The position numbers and the translations under genes are program-made. Positions 8,145-16,520 of a stretch of DNA of 64,000 nucleotides are shown here, piece after piece. Each line of letters starts with the position of its first letter. Position 1 is the stretch's first letter. The stretch is from Gemmobacter caeruleus (GTDB taxonomy: Bacteria > Pseudomonadota > Alphaproteobacteria > Rhodobacterales > Rhodobacteraceae), in NCBI RefSeq assembly GCF_008271655.1, contig NZ_VKKX01000055.1, positions 40,553-104,552 on the forward strand, in the 5' to 3' direction. The notes under the pieces are model-generated. The model saw only the letters and a program-made list of their open reading frames with translations, was not told where the DNA came from and made no database searches.

Positions 8145-8797
8145 GTATCCGTCTTACGCGTCCTTTCGGTTTCCGACTTCAGCGGCCTTTCACGATCACC
8201 GAGACGGTCTTGGGCCGGATCAGGCATTCCGTCGTGGCAGCCACTTTGTGGATCGCCTTGACAGGGATTGCTTCGGCGCATTCATTCACCGTCGGCCTTC
8301 TGGTCGTCGGCGAGGACGTTGACGCAAGTCTGGCAGAAGCGGTGCGCGGTTTCCTCCTAGCGGCCGACGAACGGGACGGGCACGCCAACGAAACATCGGA
8401 CGGACATCTCGGTGGGGTTGATGTGCAACTGCTGCCGCTGCCACGAGATGCGGCGGGGCTGGTCGAAGGACTGTTCGGTACGCCCGACGAGCCGACCGAT
8501 GTAGTCATTGTCATTGGCGCCGAACCCGCGGCCAGCGACGCCGCGCGCGCGTATGCCTCGGCAAGCACGGTCTTGCGGCAGTTCGTACTGCCGGATGGGT
8601 GGGACAGCGCAGACGGAACCGACGGTTTTGTGTCGCGTTACCGGCTCGCCTATGGCGCAGCGCCCGGCGTAATGGCGGGGACGGCCTATCATTCGGCTCG
8701 CAGGCTCGACGCCGCAGTCAGACCGTTGGACGGTGTGGTACCCAAGGAAGCACTGCTAAACGCCTGGAGGTCCACCGAATCCGGTCTGTCCTGGTGA
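8141..8797 (+). CDS. periplasmic-binding-fold protein, single lobe
   Basis: Predicted 218 aa with an N-terminal signal or anchor around residues 28-47 (VVAATLWIALTGIASAHS). The rest has alternating beta-alpha character (TVGLLVVGEDV, DVVIVIGAEPAA). Its C-terminal half (FVSRYRLAYGAAPGVMAGTAY) resembles the last part of type 1 periplasmic binding proteins such as branched-chain amino acid receptors. It is much shorter than a full receptor of 370-400 aa, so it may represent one lobe or a diverged relative. It is the last gene of the plus-strand operon, and its ligand is unknown. Confidence 0.5.
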   Translation: MSIRLTRPFGFRLQRPFTITETVLGRIRHSVVAATLWIALTGIASAHSFTVGLLVVGEDVDASLAEAVRGFLLAADERDGHANETSDGHLGGVDVQLLPLPRDAAGLVEGLFGTPDEPTDVVIVIGAEPAASDAARAYASASTVLRQFVLPDGWDSADGTDGFVSRYRLAYGAAPGVMAGTAYHSARRLDAAVRPLDGVVPKEALLNAWRSTESGLSW

Positions 8798-8802
8798 CCC
8801 GG

Positions 8803-8831
8803 GAACCAATGGCGCAAGGCGTCATTGGTTC
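8803..8831. terminator. hairpin between convergent genes
   Basis: A perfect 9-bp stem, GAACCAATG paired with CATTGGTTC, with an 11-nt loop, lies in the 62-bp gap between two convergent genes. Position and symmetry fit a bidirectional transcription terminator, although no long T-run follows on either strand. Confidence 0.5.
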
Positions 8832-8859
8832 TGGGCAGTCCTTGCACGACTGAGCGGGA

Positions 8860-9327
8860 TCAGGCTGCAGGGTAGCTCGTGAAGACGCTACTGCTGCCGT
8901 CCAACCCGACAAGGATGACGTCATAGGCTTCGCGCTCGGTCTCGGGTCCCATGCCGGGTGACCCGTAGGGCATGCCAGGCACGGAGAGACCGACGGCGAC
9001 GGGTCGTTCAGCCAAAAGACGGCGGATGTCGGCGGCGGGAACGTGCCCCTCGACAGTATAGTCGCCGATGGTGGCGGTGTGGCAGGACGCGAGGTCTTCC
9101 GGAATGCCACGCTCGCGCTTGAACGCCGCAAGCTCTTCGATGCTGCGTTCCTCGAAGGATACCCGAAAGCCGCTGTCGCGCAGATGTCCGATCCACCCGT
9201 TGCAGCAGGGGCAGCCGGGGTCCTTGACGACGTGGATGGCTTCGTCGCCCTCGGCAAGTGCTGGGGTAGCCGCAATGGCGGCCAGCCAAGGAACGGCGGC
9301 GAGAACCTTGCGCCGGGACAGTGTCAT
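8860..9327 (-). CDS. DUF411 metal-binding protein, copy 1
   Basis: Predicted 155-aa periplasmic DUF411 protein. The signal is Tat-like (MTLSRRKVLAAVPWLAA). The conserved blocks are IHVVKDPGCPCCNGW with a CxCC cluster near residues 38-41, SCHTATIGDYTVEGHVPA, and PGMPYGSPGM near residue 120, all rich in Cys, His and Met. This family sits in copper and cadmium/mercury loci and is thought to bind copper. The start at 9327 has AAAGG 8-9 bp upstream. It is one of three related sequences here, with a full copy at 14874-15344 and a fragment at 12766-12861. Confidence 0.82.
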   Translation of the reverse strand: MTLSRRKVLAAVPWLAAIAATPALAEGDEAIHVVKDPGCPCCNGWIGHLRDSGFRVSFEERSIEELAAFKRERGIPEDLASCHTATIGDYTVEGHVPAADIRRLLAERPVAVGLSVPGMPYGSPGMGPETEREAYDVILVGLDGSSSVFTSYPAA

Positions 9328-9425
9328 GATGTCGGCCTTTCGTTGGAACTTTACGGGAAACATAGCTGCAAGTGCGGGGATCGGCGAGCAAAGTCTGATG
9401 AACCCGGCGACAGATCACCGAAATG

Positions 9426-10037
9426 CTACTCCAGCCTTGGGTCCCCGGCTTGAACCAGCAGAACCCCGTGGTTCTCGTCGGCGTCGTCGTCGGTGATCGT
9501 CCGTGTGGAGACGCCCGGCAAGTCGGCAAACCCCTCCATCATCCGTTTCGGAAACCAGGTCATCGGCAGGCTTTCAAATCCGGGCACCCCTTCCAGCACC
9601 CGCGACAGCGCGATGGTGCAGTTTGCTTTCGGCACCGCGCCATAGGCCATTGCCCGCTGCATGATCAGTGCCGCAACCTCGGGCGATACCTCGATAGTCT
9701 GTTCAACCACGTCGTAGGTCTCGCGGGCATGGTAGTCGATGTAGAAATCCACCATCTTCGGGGTGACCCCGAAGTGCACGTCGTTGCGCTCGGGCAGCCG
9801 GGGATGCCGCCAGGTGCCAGCCGGATCGAACAGCACGCGCTGCGATCCGTTGATGAGCAGGCCCGCATGCGCTCCCGCTCCGCTGCGTGTCGAGAGGACC
9901 GTAAAGAGCGTGACCGAGGTCGGGCCGGGATGCTCGTAGCGGGCGGCGGCCACGGCCTCCTCGGGTGCCCAGATCGGTTCGGCACCGCAGGATGCCAGGC
10001 CAAGGATTGCCGCCATGGCGAACAGAAGTTTCCACAT
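9426..10037 (-). CDS. lipoprotein with putative papain-like (NlpC/P60-type) fold
   Basis: Predicted 203 aa with a lipobox (GLASCG, lipidated Cys near residue 17). The segment GAGAHAGLLINGSQRVLFDPAG is followed by an Asp/His-rich region and later by NCTIALSRVL. The spacing of a His in the first block and a Cys in the second recalls permuted NlpC/P60 or papain-like lipoproteins. The assignment is by pattern only. It lies between DUF411 copy 1 and the multicopper-oxidase genes on the opposite strand. I cannot say whether its job concerns metals or the cell wall. Confidence 0.55.
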   Translation of the reverse strand: MWKLLFAMAAILGLASCGAEPIWAPEEAVAAARYEHPGPTSVTLFTVLSTRSGAGAHAGLLINGSQRVLFDPAGTWRHPRLPERNDVHFGVTPKMVDFYIDYHARETYDVVEQTIEVSPEVAALIMQRAMAYGAVPKANCTIALSRVLEGVPGFESLPMTWFPKRMMEGFADLPGVSTRTITDDDADENHGVLLVQAGDPRLE

Positions 10038-10224
10038 CGATTCACTGTCCCGCGTTTTGCGCAGGTTCGGCGCAATCGCGACGGATTCCAGTAAACTCTG
10101 CGATAGTGGGGCAGGGAATTCGGAAACTCGGCATGGATGCCGCAGCTTTAGAGGTCAGAGTGCCCCTCAGGGACACCAAACTGTCAGGTGACGGAAGCAG
10201 GTTATCCTGATAATTGTCCCAAGC

Positions 10225-10578
10225 ATGGCGTTCCTCACATTTCGCATGCATGTCCTGATCCTCGCCGCCTACGTCTTTGCGGCGATCATTCCCGTATTGG
10301 CTCTCGGCGAACGGCAGCAAGCTCAGGCTGACCATGCACAGATGATGGCGATGGCCGGCCATCTGGCGCACATGCCCGCGACTGACGGCCCGAAGGACCT
10401 GACACAGCAGCTGATCTGCCAACAGCACTGCCTTTTCGCAGCGGCGACCTTTCCTGCGCCGGACCGGGTTGCGGAAACTGTCGCGCGGTCCTCCGATGTG
10501 GAGGCTAGTGTCGACATCCTTGCCGCCTCGCTGGCCATTCCGCCCCCAGGTCCGCCTCCGAAGATCGCCGTGATCTGA
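10225..10578 (+). CDS. small secreted protein before the multicopper oxidase
   Basis: Predicted 117 aa. A hydrophobic N-terminal segment (about residues 7-27) is followed by a His/Met stretch (HAQMMAMAGHLAHM), a Cys pair in CQQHC near residue 71 and a proline-rich end, IPPPGPPPKIAVI. It is the third small protein of the signal-Cys-pair-Pro-tail type in this island, with the others at 37-339 and 1086-1460. It sits 66 bp upstream of the multicopper oxidase and is probably co-transcribed. The Met/His/Cys content suggests copper binding; no family name is recognised. Confidence 0.55.
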   Translation: MAFLTFRMHVLILAAYVFAAIIPVLALGERQQAQADHAQMMAMAGHLAHMPATDGPKDLTQQLICQQHCLFAAATFPAPDRVAETVARSSDVEASVDILAASLAIPPPGPPPKIAVI

Positions 10579-10644
10579 GCCTGCGGCTGCGGCATTCGCC
10601 GGGGACCGCTTGTCCAATTCACGACGCGATACAGGAGAATTCGC

Positions 10645-12120
10645 ATGTCGCCCTTTTCTCGCCGCGGCTTTCTGGCCGCTTCTGCGGCCACGGCCGCTTC
10701 ACTGATGCTTCCCGCACGGGTCCGGGCCCAGTCCGGCCGAATGTCGCTGACCGCCGCCACCCGCACCATTGACGTGCGGGGCAAAGCCGCAACCGTCTGG
10801 GGGCTTCTGGACGGCGCCGGCCGGTCCGGCCTTGTCCTCGATCCGGGCCAGGCGTTCGCGGTCGATCTGGCAAACACTTTGGCCGAGCCGACGATCATTC
10901 ATTGGCACGGGCAGATTCCGCCCAATGCGCAGGACGGCGTGCCCGACCTGCCGATGCAGGTCCTCCAACCCGGCGAAAACCGCGCCTACGATTTCGCCGC
11001 GCGACCGGGTACGCACTGGATGCACGCCCACATCCCGGCGCACGAGATGATGCTGCTTGCAGCACCCCTGGTCGTGCGGCGGCCCGAGGACGTTGCTGCC
11101 GACCGGCAGGAAGTGACGCTGTTCCTGCACGACTTTTCCTTCAAGCCACCTGCCGAGGTGCTGGCCGAGATCACCGGCGGCGCTTCGATGGCCGGGATGG
11201 ATCATGGCCAGATGGGGCAGGGCGGCATGGACCATTCCGGAATGGACATGGGTGGCATGGGTCAGGGGGACATGATGGCGATGCCGGGGATGGATGGCAT
11301 GGCGATGGACCTGAACGACTACAACTTCGACGCCTATCTCGCCAATGATCGCACGCTGGACGACCCCGAAGTGGTTCCGATCGACAAGGGCGGCCGCGTT
11401 CTCGTCCGCGTCATCAACGCTGCGGCCGCCACCGTGTTTTGGATCGACACTGGCGCGCTGCCGGGACGGCTGGTCGCGGTGGACGGCGAGCCGGTGCGGC
11501 CTTTGCCCGGCAGCCGCTTTGGCGTCGCAATGGGCCAGCGGCTGGATATCGAACTGGATGTGCCGGGCGAGGGCGGGGCCTTCCCGATCCTTGCCCTGCG
11601 CGAAGGTGCCAAGGAAAGGACGGGTGTCATCCTTGCCACGCCGGGCGCGGCGGTGACCAGGATCGCCGAGATGTCGGAGGCCGACCATCCGGCCTTCAGC
11701 GGTGATCTGGCGCAGGAGGGTGCTCTGCGCGCCGTCACCCCGCTGCCCGAACGCGCGCCAGCCTCGCAGCCGATGCTGATGCTGGGCGGCACCATGATGC
11801 CCTATGTCTGGACGATCAACGGCCAGACTTGGGGGTCCCATGTGCCGGTGACTGCGAAATCCGGCGACCGAGTCGAGATCATGTTCCACAACATGTCGAT
11901 GATGGCGCATCCGATGCACCTGCACGGCCACGCCTTCCAGGTAGTGGGTGTCGGCATGGACCGGATCGCAGGCGCGGTCCGCGACACCGTGCATGTGCCG
12001 CCGATGGGCATGGTGACGGTCGCGGTGGACGCGGGCGAGGCGGCGCGGTGGATGCTGCATTGCCACCACATGCCGCACCTTTCGACCGGCATGATGACCG
12101 AGTTCGCGGTGTCGGCCTGA
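10645..12120 (+). CDS. multicopper oxidase, Tat-exported, Met-rich (CueO/CopA type)
   Basis: Predicted 491 aa that would oxidise Cu(I) to less toxic Cu(II) in the periplasm. A twin-arginine signal (FSRRGFLAAS) is present. All four copper-ligand blocks are visible: HWHG near 87, HAHIP near 128, HPMHLHGHAF near 422 and HCHHMPHLSTGM near 472 (type 1 Cys, His, Met). Between cupredoxin domains 1 and 2 lies a Met/His-rich stretch (about 188-222, repeats like MDHSGMDMGGMG), the feature that collects Cu(I) in CueO and CopA. A good Shine-Dalgarno (AGGAG) precedes the ATG. A stem-loop follows before the thioredoxin gene. Confidence 0.92.
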   Translation: MSPFSRRGFLAASAATAASLMLPARVRAQSGRMSLTAATRTIDVRGKAATVWGLLDGAGRSGLVLDPGQAFAVDLANTLAEPTIIHWHGQIPPNAQDGVPDLPMQVLQPGENRAYDFAARPGTHWMHAHIPAHEMMLLAAPLVVRRPEDVAADRQEVTLFLHDFSFKPPAEVLAEITGGASMAGMDHGQMGQGGMDHSGMDMGGMGQGDMMAMPGMDGMAMDLNDYNFDAYLANDRTLDDPEVVPIDKGGRVLVRVINAAAATVFWIDTGALPGRLVAVDGEPVRPLPGSRFGVAMGQRLDIELDVPGEGGAFPILALREGAKERTGVILATPGAAVTRIAEMSEADHPAFSGDLAQEGALRAVTPLPERAPASQPMLMLGGTMMPYVWTINGQTWGSHVPVTAKSGDRVEIMFHNMSMMAHPMHLHGHAFQVVGVGMDRIAGAVRDTVHVPPMGMVTVAVDAGEAARWMLHCHHMPHLSTGMMTEFAVSA

Positions 12121-12128
12121 CGCACGGC

Positions 12129-12155
12129 CGGACCCGCAGCCTGCCTGCGGGTCCG
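12129..12155 (+). terminator. strong hairpin after the multicopper oxidase
   Basis: An 11-bp perfect stem (CGGACCCGCAG with its complement) and a 5-nt loop lie 9 bp after the multicopper-oxidase stop. They are followed by GGGCCCTTT, a short T-run. This may terminate or attenuate transcription, reducing expression of the tlpA-like gene that starts at 12182. Confidence 0.5.
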
Positions 12156-12181
12156 GGCCCTTTCCCGGAGAGAGCGGACCC

Positions 12182-12703
12182 ATGCCAACACTCATCGGAC
12201 GCCGTGCCGTCCTTGGTGCCCTCGCCGCGCCCTTCCTTGCAGGGTCCGCCGAGGCGCGCCCGCCCTTCCGGCTGCGCGAAGACCCGCAACCGCTGCTGTC
12301 CCCGCCGATCCTCGACGAAGCAGGCACAACGCGGAAACTCGACGATTTCGCCGGCCGGGTGATCCTCTTGAACATCTGGGCGACCTGGTGCCCGCCCTGC
12401 AGGGAAGAAATGCCGACACTTGACCGGCTCCAGTCCCGGCTGGGCGGCGCGGATTTCGCGGTGCTTCCGCTCTGCATCGACGACGCGGGGATCGGAAGGG
12501 GGCGGCGCTTCTACGACGAGATCGGCCTCGTCGATCTGCCGCTCTATTGGGCCGAGCAGCTGCGGGTTCAGCTTGCCCTTGCCTTCATCGGCCTGCCGAC
12601 AACTCTTCTGATCGACCGGCAGAGCCGGGAGATCGGACGTCTTCAAGGCCCGTTTGCGTGGGACAGCGAGGACGCCGTTGCCCAGATCGTTGGTTCCTTC
12701 TGA
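12182..12703 (+). CDS. TlpA-like thioredoxin-fold protein
   Basis: Predicted 173 aa with a Tat-like or Sec signal (GRRAVLGALAAPFLAG) and a TlpA/ResA-type thioredoxin domain. The active site is ATWCPPCREEMPTL near residues 64-77, and the cis-Pro region is GLPTTLLIDR near 140. TlpA-type proteins reduce disulfides in the periplasm. Relatives keep SCO and PCuAC cysteines reduced for copper loading, and two SCO genes and one PCuAC gene lie a few kilobases away. GGAGAG lies 7-12 bp before the ATG. Confidence 0.83.
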   Translation: MPTLIGRRAVLGALAAPFLAGSAEARPPFRLREDPQPLLSPPILDEAGTTRKLDDFAGRVILLNIWATWCPPCREEMPTLDRLQSRLGGADFAVLPLCIDDAGIGRGRRFYDEIGLVDLPLYWAEQLRVQLALAFIGLPTTLLIDRQSREIGRLQGPFAWDSEDAVAQIVGSF

Positions 12704-12765
12704 GGGATAAGTCGGTGTTGGCCGAAGACCATCAGCCAAAGATCGGACCCCGGGCGGATGTGATT

Positions 12766-12861
12766 TCAGGCCGCCGGATAGTTGGTATAGACCTCAAGCT
12801 CGCCATCGCGCCGGATCAGTACCATGTCATCGGCATCGCAGTTTTCTTCTGACCCAATGGG
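12766..12861 (-). pseudogene. DUF411 C-terminal fragment, copy 3
   Basis: Reading the minus strand gives about 31 codons, including VLIRRDGELEVYTNYPAA and a stop. This matches the last residues of the complete DUF411 proteins (VLLVRRDGSLEVFSSYPAA in the 14874-15344 copy). The upstream part, including all Cys motifs, is missing, and no start is present. It is the remnant of a third DUF411 gene left by rearrangement. Confidence 0.7.
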
Positions 12862-13337
12862 TCTCGGGTCGCGTTTGAACGCGACGCTGGCAACTCGAAA
12901 GGATCAACGGTCAAGCGTCGCTCAGTTGCAACATTCTACCTTAGTGCAGCATTCTCTCCTCTATACGTGAGACGAGGTCACAGGGCTGATCAGTCAATGA
13001 TGAAGCTAAGCAATAACGAAAAAGATGAGAATCCCGTCGCGGAGAGTCCGCGACGGGCATCGATCTTGCGCCGACTGGTCGTGGGCTATTCTTCCAGGCC
13101 CGGCAGTTTCGAGAGCGGAAACTTCGCGCTCTGACTTACTCTTGGTGCGCAATCAGATTCTGGAATTGAAGCGTCCAAAAAAACCTTTGTGAGATTCAAC
13201 ACAACCAAGTTGAAAAGTATGTCACAGAACGCCCGTCAATACACTCTCACCTAAGGAAAATCCCCCCTGCCATAACTGAAACCCATCGTTTGGGCTTCCG
13301 AGGGTCCTGCATTCTCAAAAAGGTGTATCCTGTCTTG
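12862..13337. other. intergenic stretch left of the IS3 element
   Basis: About 475 bp of lower-GC sequence without a recognised gene. It holds one short possible reading frame (12997-13134) and a perfect 11-bp hairpin at 13033-13057. The rest shows no motif I can name. It is probably scar sequence from insertions and deletions around the DUF411 fragment and the IS. Confidence 0.5.
12997..13134 (+). CDS. possible 45-aa protein, uncertain
   Basis: The frame starts with two ATG codons, reads MMKLSNNEKDENPV and continues with a basic segment (SPRRASILRRLVVGY) to a TGA. No clear ribosome binding site is visible. A perfect palindrome, CCCGTCGCGGA-GAG-TCCGCGACGGG in three pieces, lies inside the frame at 13033-13057, so the segment may be structural rather than coding. 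I recognise no family. Confidence 0.2.
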   Translation: MMKLSNNEKDENPVAESPRRASILRRLVVGYSSRPGSFESGNFAL

Positions 13338-13418
13338 TGAGCTACTCCCCGAAAATCGGACAGTTACGGAAGCTATGATCTGACGTCTGCTGGTCTCTAA
13401 GAACGAGGAGATCAGGAT

Positions 13419-13715
13419 ATGAAGAAACGTAGGAACCATGACGCTGGGTTCAAAGCCCGCGTGGCGCTGGAAGCCGTGAAGGGCGAACGCACGGTTTCGG
13501 AGTTGGCTGCCGAATACGGTGTGCATCCGACGATGATCCACCAGTGGAAGAAGGCTCTGCTGGAGGGGGCAGCTGACATTTTCGAACGTGGCGGCGGCAA
13601 GAAGGCCCCTGAGGTCGATGAAGACACGGTGCGGGCGTTGCATGCCAAGATCGGGGAACTGGCCGTCGCCAATGATTTTTTGTCCAGAAAGCTCAAGCCC
13701 TGGACCGGGAAGTGA
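13419..13715 (+). CDS. IS3-family transposase OrfA
   Basis: Predicted 98 aa with an N-terminal helix-turn-helix (FKARVALEAVKGERTVSELA then YGVHPTMIHQWKKALLEGA) and a helical C-terminus that would form the leucine-zipper-like dimer region. This is the DNA-binding subunit that recognises the element ends. OrfB lies in the -1 frame and overlaps by 4 bp. A T6 run near 13676 could serve as a slippage point for an OrfAB fusion. Confidence 0.88.
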   Translation: MKKRRNHDAGFKARVALEAVKGERTVSELAAEYGVHPTMIHQWKKALLEGAADIFERGGGKKAPEVDEDTVRALHAKIGELAVANDFLSRKLKPWTGK

Positions 13716-14566
13716 GGCGTAGCATGATCGAACGGACCCACCCAAAGCTGTCGGTCGGTGAGCAGTGCCGCCTGCTGTCGATCTCGCGGTCGTCGTTCTA
13801 CTACGCGCCGCAGGGCGAGACGGCGATGAACCTCGACTTCATGCTGCTGATCGACAAGCAGTTCCTGGACACCCCGTTCTACGGCGTGCGGCAGATGACT
13901 TGGCACTTGCAGAACGAGGGCCATGCCGTGAACCAGAAACGCATCCGGCGGCTGATGCGTCTCATGCGCCTGATGCCGATCTACCAGAAGCCCGACACTA
14001 GCAAGCCCGCGAAGGGGCACAAGACCTACCCCTATCTGCTGGGCGGGCTGCGGATCGACCGACCCAATCAGGTCTGGTGCGCCGACATCACCTATCTGCC
14101 GATGAGAAAGGGCTTCCTGTATCTGGTCGCCATCATGGACTGGTTCACCCGAAAGGTTCTGGCCTGGCGCATCTCCAACACGCTGGAAGCCGACTTCTGC
14201 GTCGAGGCGCTGAACGAAGCAGTTCACAAGTTCGGCACGCCCGAGATCATGAACACGGATCAGGGCAGCCAGTTCACATCCTTCGCCTGGACCGACCGGC
14301 TAAAGCGTATCGGCACCCGGATCTCGATGGACGGTAAGGGGCGCTGCCTGGACAATATCTTCATCGAGCGTCTCTGGCGGTCCCTGAAGTATGAATGCGT
14401 CTACCTGCATGCTTGGGAGACCGGATCGCAGGCCAAGGCCGGCATTGGGCGCTGGATCATCTTCTACAACCACCATCGCCCACACACTGCCCATGGCGGA
14501 CAGCCGCCCGCCGTGGTCTACTTTACCGCAACCCAAACCGATCAGCAGGTGCAGGCAGTAGCTTAA
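13712..14566 (+). CDS. IS3-family transposase OrfB (DDE integrase)
   Basis: Predicted 284 aa with an N-terminal HTH_21-like region and the rve catalytic core. The DDE triad is visible as Asp in CADITYLP, Asp in NTDQGSQFTS and Glu in ERLWRSLKYE. The C-terminal YNHHRPH motif typical of the IS3 family is intact. GTG 13712 overlaps the orfA stop; the ATG at 13724 is also possible. The protein appears full length and probably functional. Confidence 0.88.
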   Translation: MRRSMIERTHPKLSVGEQCRLLSISRSSFYYAPQGETAMNLDFMLLIDKQFLDTPFYGVRQMTWHLQNEGHAVNQKRIRRLMRLMRLMPIYQKPDTSKPAKGHKTYPYLLGGLRIDRPNQVWCADITYLPMRKGFLYLVAIMDWFTRKVLAWRISNTLEADFCVEALNEAVHKFGTPEIMNTDQGSQFTSFAWTDRLKRIGTRISMDGKGRCLDNIFIERLWRSLKYECVYLHAWETGSQAKAGIGRWIIFYNHHRPHTAHGGQPPAVVYFTATQTDQQVQAVA

Positions 14567-14873
14567 ATCAGCCGGAAAACTGTCCAAAAGTTGGGGAGTA
14601 GCTCACTCTCCTCAAAGTCGCCAAACCAGCCGCGAGCTGATTCTTGACGGGTACTAAGCGGGATAGTCTGCCGACACCTCATTATTCAGGTCGTCAGAAC
14701 TGTCCCGCCGTATTCGGCTGCTGTACAGCGCCTACGGCAAAAATTGACGTCGATAATCCGACGTTGTGCTGAAACCTCGGTTAGTCAAAATAACATGACC
14801 GGACACCATTTTCTGCGTGAGCACCAAAAGACGCACAGGCAGTCTGGCTGATCCGATATAATTACAGTTCATG

Positions 14874-15344
14874 TCAGGCGGCCGGATAGCTTGAAAAAAC
14901 TTCCAGGCTTCCATCCCGGCGAACCAGCAGAACGTCATAGGCGTCCCGACCGTCTTCTGATCCCATGCCCGGCGAGCCGTAAGGCATGCCGGGCACGGCG
15001 AGGCCAACTGCGTCAGGACGCTCGTCAAGAAGCCTGCGGATATCCGCAGCCGGGACATGGCCGTCTAGCGCATAGCCGTCAACAGTGCCCGTGTGACAGG
15101 AAAACGCCTTTGCTGGTATGCCCTGATCCATCTTGAAGCGGATTAACAAGGTTCCCATCGACACCTCATCCGTAACCGTGAACCCCTGTTCGCGCAGATA
15201 GTCCACCCATGCATCGCAACATTCGCAGCCACGCCCCTTTACGACATGGATCGGCGGTTCTTCCTGTGCCCTTGCAGCAGGGGCTATGGCCAAGGCGGTC
15301 GCTGCCAGAATGACCTCGCGGCGGCCGATGCGATAGTCCGTCAT
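14874..15344 (-). CDS. DUF411 metal-binding protein, copy 2
   Basis: Predicted 156 aa with a signal peptide (to about residue 26, ending ARAQ). The DUF411 core starts at IHVVKGRGCECCDAW, with its CxCC cluster near residues 40-43. It continues through SCHTGTVDGYALDGHVPA and PGMPYGSPGM to the YPAA end. It is the last gene of the minus-strand set with SCO, PCuAC and M23, and its start overlaps the M23 stop by 4 bp. It likely binds copper in the periplasm. Confidence 0.84.
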   Translation of the reverse strand: MTDYRIGRREVILAATALAIAPAARAQEEPPIHVVKGRGCECCDAWVDYLREQGFTVTDEVSMGTLLIRFKMDQGIPAKAFSCHTGTVDGYALDGHVPAADIRRLLDERPDAVGLAVPGMPYGSPGMGSEDGRDAYDVLLVRRDGSLEVFSSYPAA

Positions 15345-16504
15345 CCACGTTCTCCATCGATCGCCGTCATGAAGCCGGTTTCGCTGCGCCAGGTGGCGAG
15401 GGTATCGAGATCTTCTGCCGAAGCAATCTCTTGTTCCGGCAGGGCATCCTGATCTTTCGGGTCAACCGGTCGGCCGTCGACACGAACTTCGTAGTGAAGG
15501 TTGGGGCCGCTCACGAGCCCGGTCGCGCCGACGGCACCAATCTCGTCTCCAGCCTTGACCCGTGTGCCCACGCGAACGTCTTCGGCAATTTCAGAGAGAT
15601 GCGCATATCGCGTCACAACCCCGCCGCCGTGATCGATGTCGATCGTGGTGCCGTAGCCGCGGATCGTTCCCGCAAAGATCACCCGCCCGGCACCAGTTGC
15701 CGAGACGTCGGTCCCCACAGGTGCCGCATAATCGATCCCGGTATGCATGCGCACGCCGCCCAACACCGGATGGTTTCGGCGGCCGAAAACGGATGACAGT
15801 CGTGCGCCAAGTATGGGCGCCGCTGAACGCTGCACGGCTTCACCGTCTTCGAAGACTATGACTGGACCCGCGGCTTCGGTCGCAACGAGTTCGAGCACGC
15901 GATCCGCAAGTTCAAGTCTGGCGTAACTCAGGCGAGGCTCTCCCGCGATGCTGCCATCGGGAAGCTGATCTTCCTGCCAGACCAGCGCGAAGGTTTCTCC
16001 GCCTTTGAGATCGCGCCTGAAATCGACCTGACCCGCAAGCAGTGCGGTCAAATCAACAGCAAATCGTTCGGGTGCATTTCGTGCCATCAGGGCGTCATAG
16101 AGAGTTCCGTTGAGGGTCAAGGTCTCTCGCCGGTCTGTCTCACGAACCGGCGGGTCAAGACGCTGTGCCGCGATCGGCCCGTCGAACGAGAGAGCGATCT
16201 CCACACCATCTTCCACGAAGAGCGATAGGCGTGTCAGCGATGCCGGATCCCAGGACGCCGTAGTCCATTCGATCCGGTGGCCAGGTCGCAGGTCCGTCAG
16301 GTCGTAGACACCTGAGAGCGCAAGGGCTGCTTCTGCCCGGACCGTCCCGGGGATTCCTGCGTGACCAAGGACGCTGTCCAGGGTGTCACCGGGGGCGATT
16401 GTGGCTTCGAATGCCACGGGCAAATGCGCCGTCGGAGGATCGGCCACTGCCTGGAGCGGGGCGAAAGCCGCGATAGCAAGGATCAGAAATGCGGAGCGGA
16501 TCAT
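15341..16504 (-). CDS. M23 family metallopeptidase (peptidoglycan endopeptidase)
   Basis: Predicted 387 aa with a signal peptide (about 1-22) and an N-terminal region of about 200 residues containing a LysM/OapA-like segment (TIAPGDTLDSVLGHAG). The C-terminal LytM/M23 domain has zinc motifs HTGIDYAAPVGT, a second block HGGGVVTRYAHL and HYEVRVDG. M23 enzymes cut peptidoglycan cross-bridges. The ATG at 16504 begins the signal peptide and has AAAGG upstream, at a long spacing. It sits between a SCO and a DUF411 gene, another wall enzyme inside the copper island. Confidence 0.85.
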   Translation of the reverse strand: MIRSAFLILAIAAFAPLQAVADPPTAHLPVAFEATIAPGDTLDSVLGHAGIPGTVRAEAALALSGVYDLTDLRPGHRIEWTTASWDPASLTRLSLFVEDGVEIALSFDGPIAAQRLDPPVRETDRRETLTLNGTLYDALMARNAPERFAVDLTALLAGQVDFRRDLKGGETFALVWQEDQLPDGSIAGEPRLSYARLELADRVLELVATEAAGPVIVFEDGEAVQRSAAPILGARLSSVFGRRNHPVLGGVRMHTGIDYAAPVGTDVSATGAGRVIFAGTIRGYGTTIDIDHGGGVVTRYAHLSEIAEDVRVGTRVKAGDEIGAVGATGLVSGPNLHYEVRVDGRPVDPKDQDALPEQEIASAEDLDTLATWRSETGFMTAIDGERG

Positions 16505-16520
16505 CTGGCAGAATGACCTT

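Larger units (their letters stand above)
13338..14605 (+). mobile_element. IS3-family insertion sequence, complete
   Basis: The element is bounded by terminal inverted repeats. The left end reads TGAGCTACTCCCC and continues with a GGACAGTT block; the right end is its inverse at 14593-14605, with AACTGTCC inside. Two overlapping frames, orfA and orfB, encode the transposase by the usual -1 frameshift arrangement. Length is about 1.27 kb. The 3-5 bp immediately outside do not match, so no target duplication is evident, which suggests later rearrangement. It separates the tlpA/DUF411 remnant from the SCO gene set. Confidence 0.85.

Noticed and set aside
10699..12477. Long minus-strand frame opposite the multicopper oxidase (592 codons)
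   Set aside because: It is a GC-driven shadow: composition is Arg/His/Pro-rich, there is no ribosome site, and the plus frame contains all copper-ligand motifs.
13333..14610. Target-site duplication around the IS3 element
   Set aside because: The 3-5 bp next to the inverted repeats differ (TTG on the left, CTC on the right), so none can be claimed.
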